Under the pieces are notes generated by a model. It searched no databases, was not told the DNA's origin, and worked only from the letters and a program-made list of their open reading frames with translations. Below, piece after piece: positions 5,401 through 5,583 of a stretch of 5,583 nt of DNA. Both the position numbers and the translations under genes were made by a program. Position 1 is the stretch's first letter. Each line of letters begins with the position of its first letter. Origin of the DNA: PALSA-1196 sp036833805 (GTDB lineage Bacteria > Pseudomonadota > Gammaproteobacteria > Steroidobacterales > Steroidobacteraceae); NCBI GenBank assembly GCA_036833805.1, contig DAITPA010000086.1, forward strand, positions 1-5,583, in the 5' to 3' direction.

Positions 5401-5583
5401 GTGAAGTGGACCGAGCTGATTGAGAGTTGGCGTCACGGCGCAAGCGGTGCGCGCACGGTAAGCGACTACGCCGTGCATCTGCCCGTTGATGACGCGGCGC
5501 GCCTGCATGCACTGACCGAAATGTTCCCCGGACGCACCCCCGAGCAGATCATCACTGATCTTTTGAGCGTCGCGCTGCAGGAA
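5401..5583 (+). CDS. Conserved-looking hypothetical protein, ribbon-helix-helix-like N-terminus (partial)
   Basis: Sixty-one codons are visible and the 3' end lies outside the window. The start is GTG (VKWTELIESW...) with GGGAG (5390-5394) 6 nt upstream. An in-frame ATG at 5365 overlaps the likely -10 element and is not favoured. Residues 1-11 look like an amphipathic helix. From about residue 23 the pattern YAVHLPVDDAARL, then a helix to MFPGR, then TPEQIITDLLSVALQE reads as strand-helix-helix, as in ribbon-helix-helix (CopG/Arc-type) domains. From memory it also resembles a small gammaproteobacterial family sometimes labelled 'pilin assembly protein' or 'type 1 pili tip component', names with little experimental support known to me. 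Function is unknown. It is transcribed away from the trp operon and shares the promoter region, which alone does not show a link to tryptophan. Confidence 0.75.
   Translation, partial: MKWTELIESWRHGASGARTVSDYAVHLPVDDAARLHALTEMFPGRTPEQIITDLLSVALQE

Noticed and set aside
5213..5404. Plus-strand 63-codon frame over the leader region
   Set aside because: It is antisense to the trp leader, with no Shine-Dalgarno or family pattern, and covers both promoters.
349..5450. Recurring GCGCAAG / CTTGCGC heptamer across the window
   Set aside because: Irregular spacing and location mostly inside coding frames; explained by GC-rich codon preference, not by a repeat element or uptake signal.

Overview
The window (5583 bp, GC-rich) is almost entirely a tryptophan biosynthesis operon read on the minus strand, with its regulatory leader at the right-hand side and the start of a divergent plus-strand gene at the far right. 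Six structural genes lie in pathway-like order from right to left: trpE (3750-5141), trpG (3124-3750), trpD (2112-3140), trpC (1291-2115), trpF (693-1280) and the first 232 codons of trpB (1-696, cut by the window edge; trpA would be expected beyond it). All are separate, unfused genes. They are packed with overlaps (TGATG, 17 nt, ATGA, ATGA) and a single 10-nt gap, so they are most likely one translationally coupled transcript.

Upstream of trpE, positions 5142-5400 hold a classic amino-acid attenuator on the minus strand. It contains a sigma70-type promoter (TTGACG-18-GATACT), a short leader peptide with three tandem Trp codons (MSQQHMNPLARWWWRPF, or 12 residues from an inner ATG), an 11-bp hairpin that includes two of the Trp codons, a candidate antiterminator pairing, and a 9-bp terminator stem followed by eight T residues that ends only 6 nt before the trpE ATG. 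The inferred leader RNA is about 160 nt. No TrpR-like operator was seen, so control looks like ribosome-mediated attenuation plus feedback inhibition of TrpE (the LLES motif is intact).

Together TrpE and TrpG make anthranilate from chorismate and glutamine. TrpD adds the phosphoribosyl group, TrpF isomerises, TrpC closes the indole ring, and TrpB (with TrpA) condenses indole with serine. Only trpA is missing from the full chorismate-to-tryptophan route, and it may lie outside the window.

From position 5401 a plus-strand gene begins (61 codons seen). It encodes a short conserved-looking protein whose visible part has a ribbon-helix-helix-like pattern. Its promoter sits back to back with the trp promoter. 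High GC, leader-peptide attenuation and this neighbour suggest a proteobacterium, probably a gammaproteobacterium outside the Enterobacterales, where trpG-trpD and trpC-trpF are typically fused. That placement is inference only. No mobile element, CRISPR array, tRNA or rRNA was seen. The most rewarding part for a closer look is the compact leader, with its missing Shine-Dalgarno for the leader peptide and its unusual layout of pairing segments.
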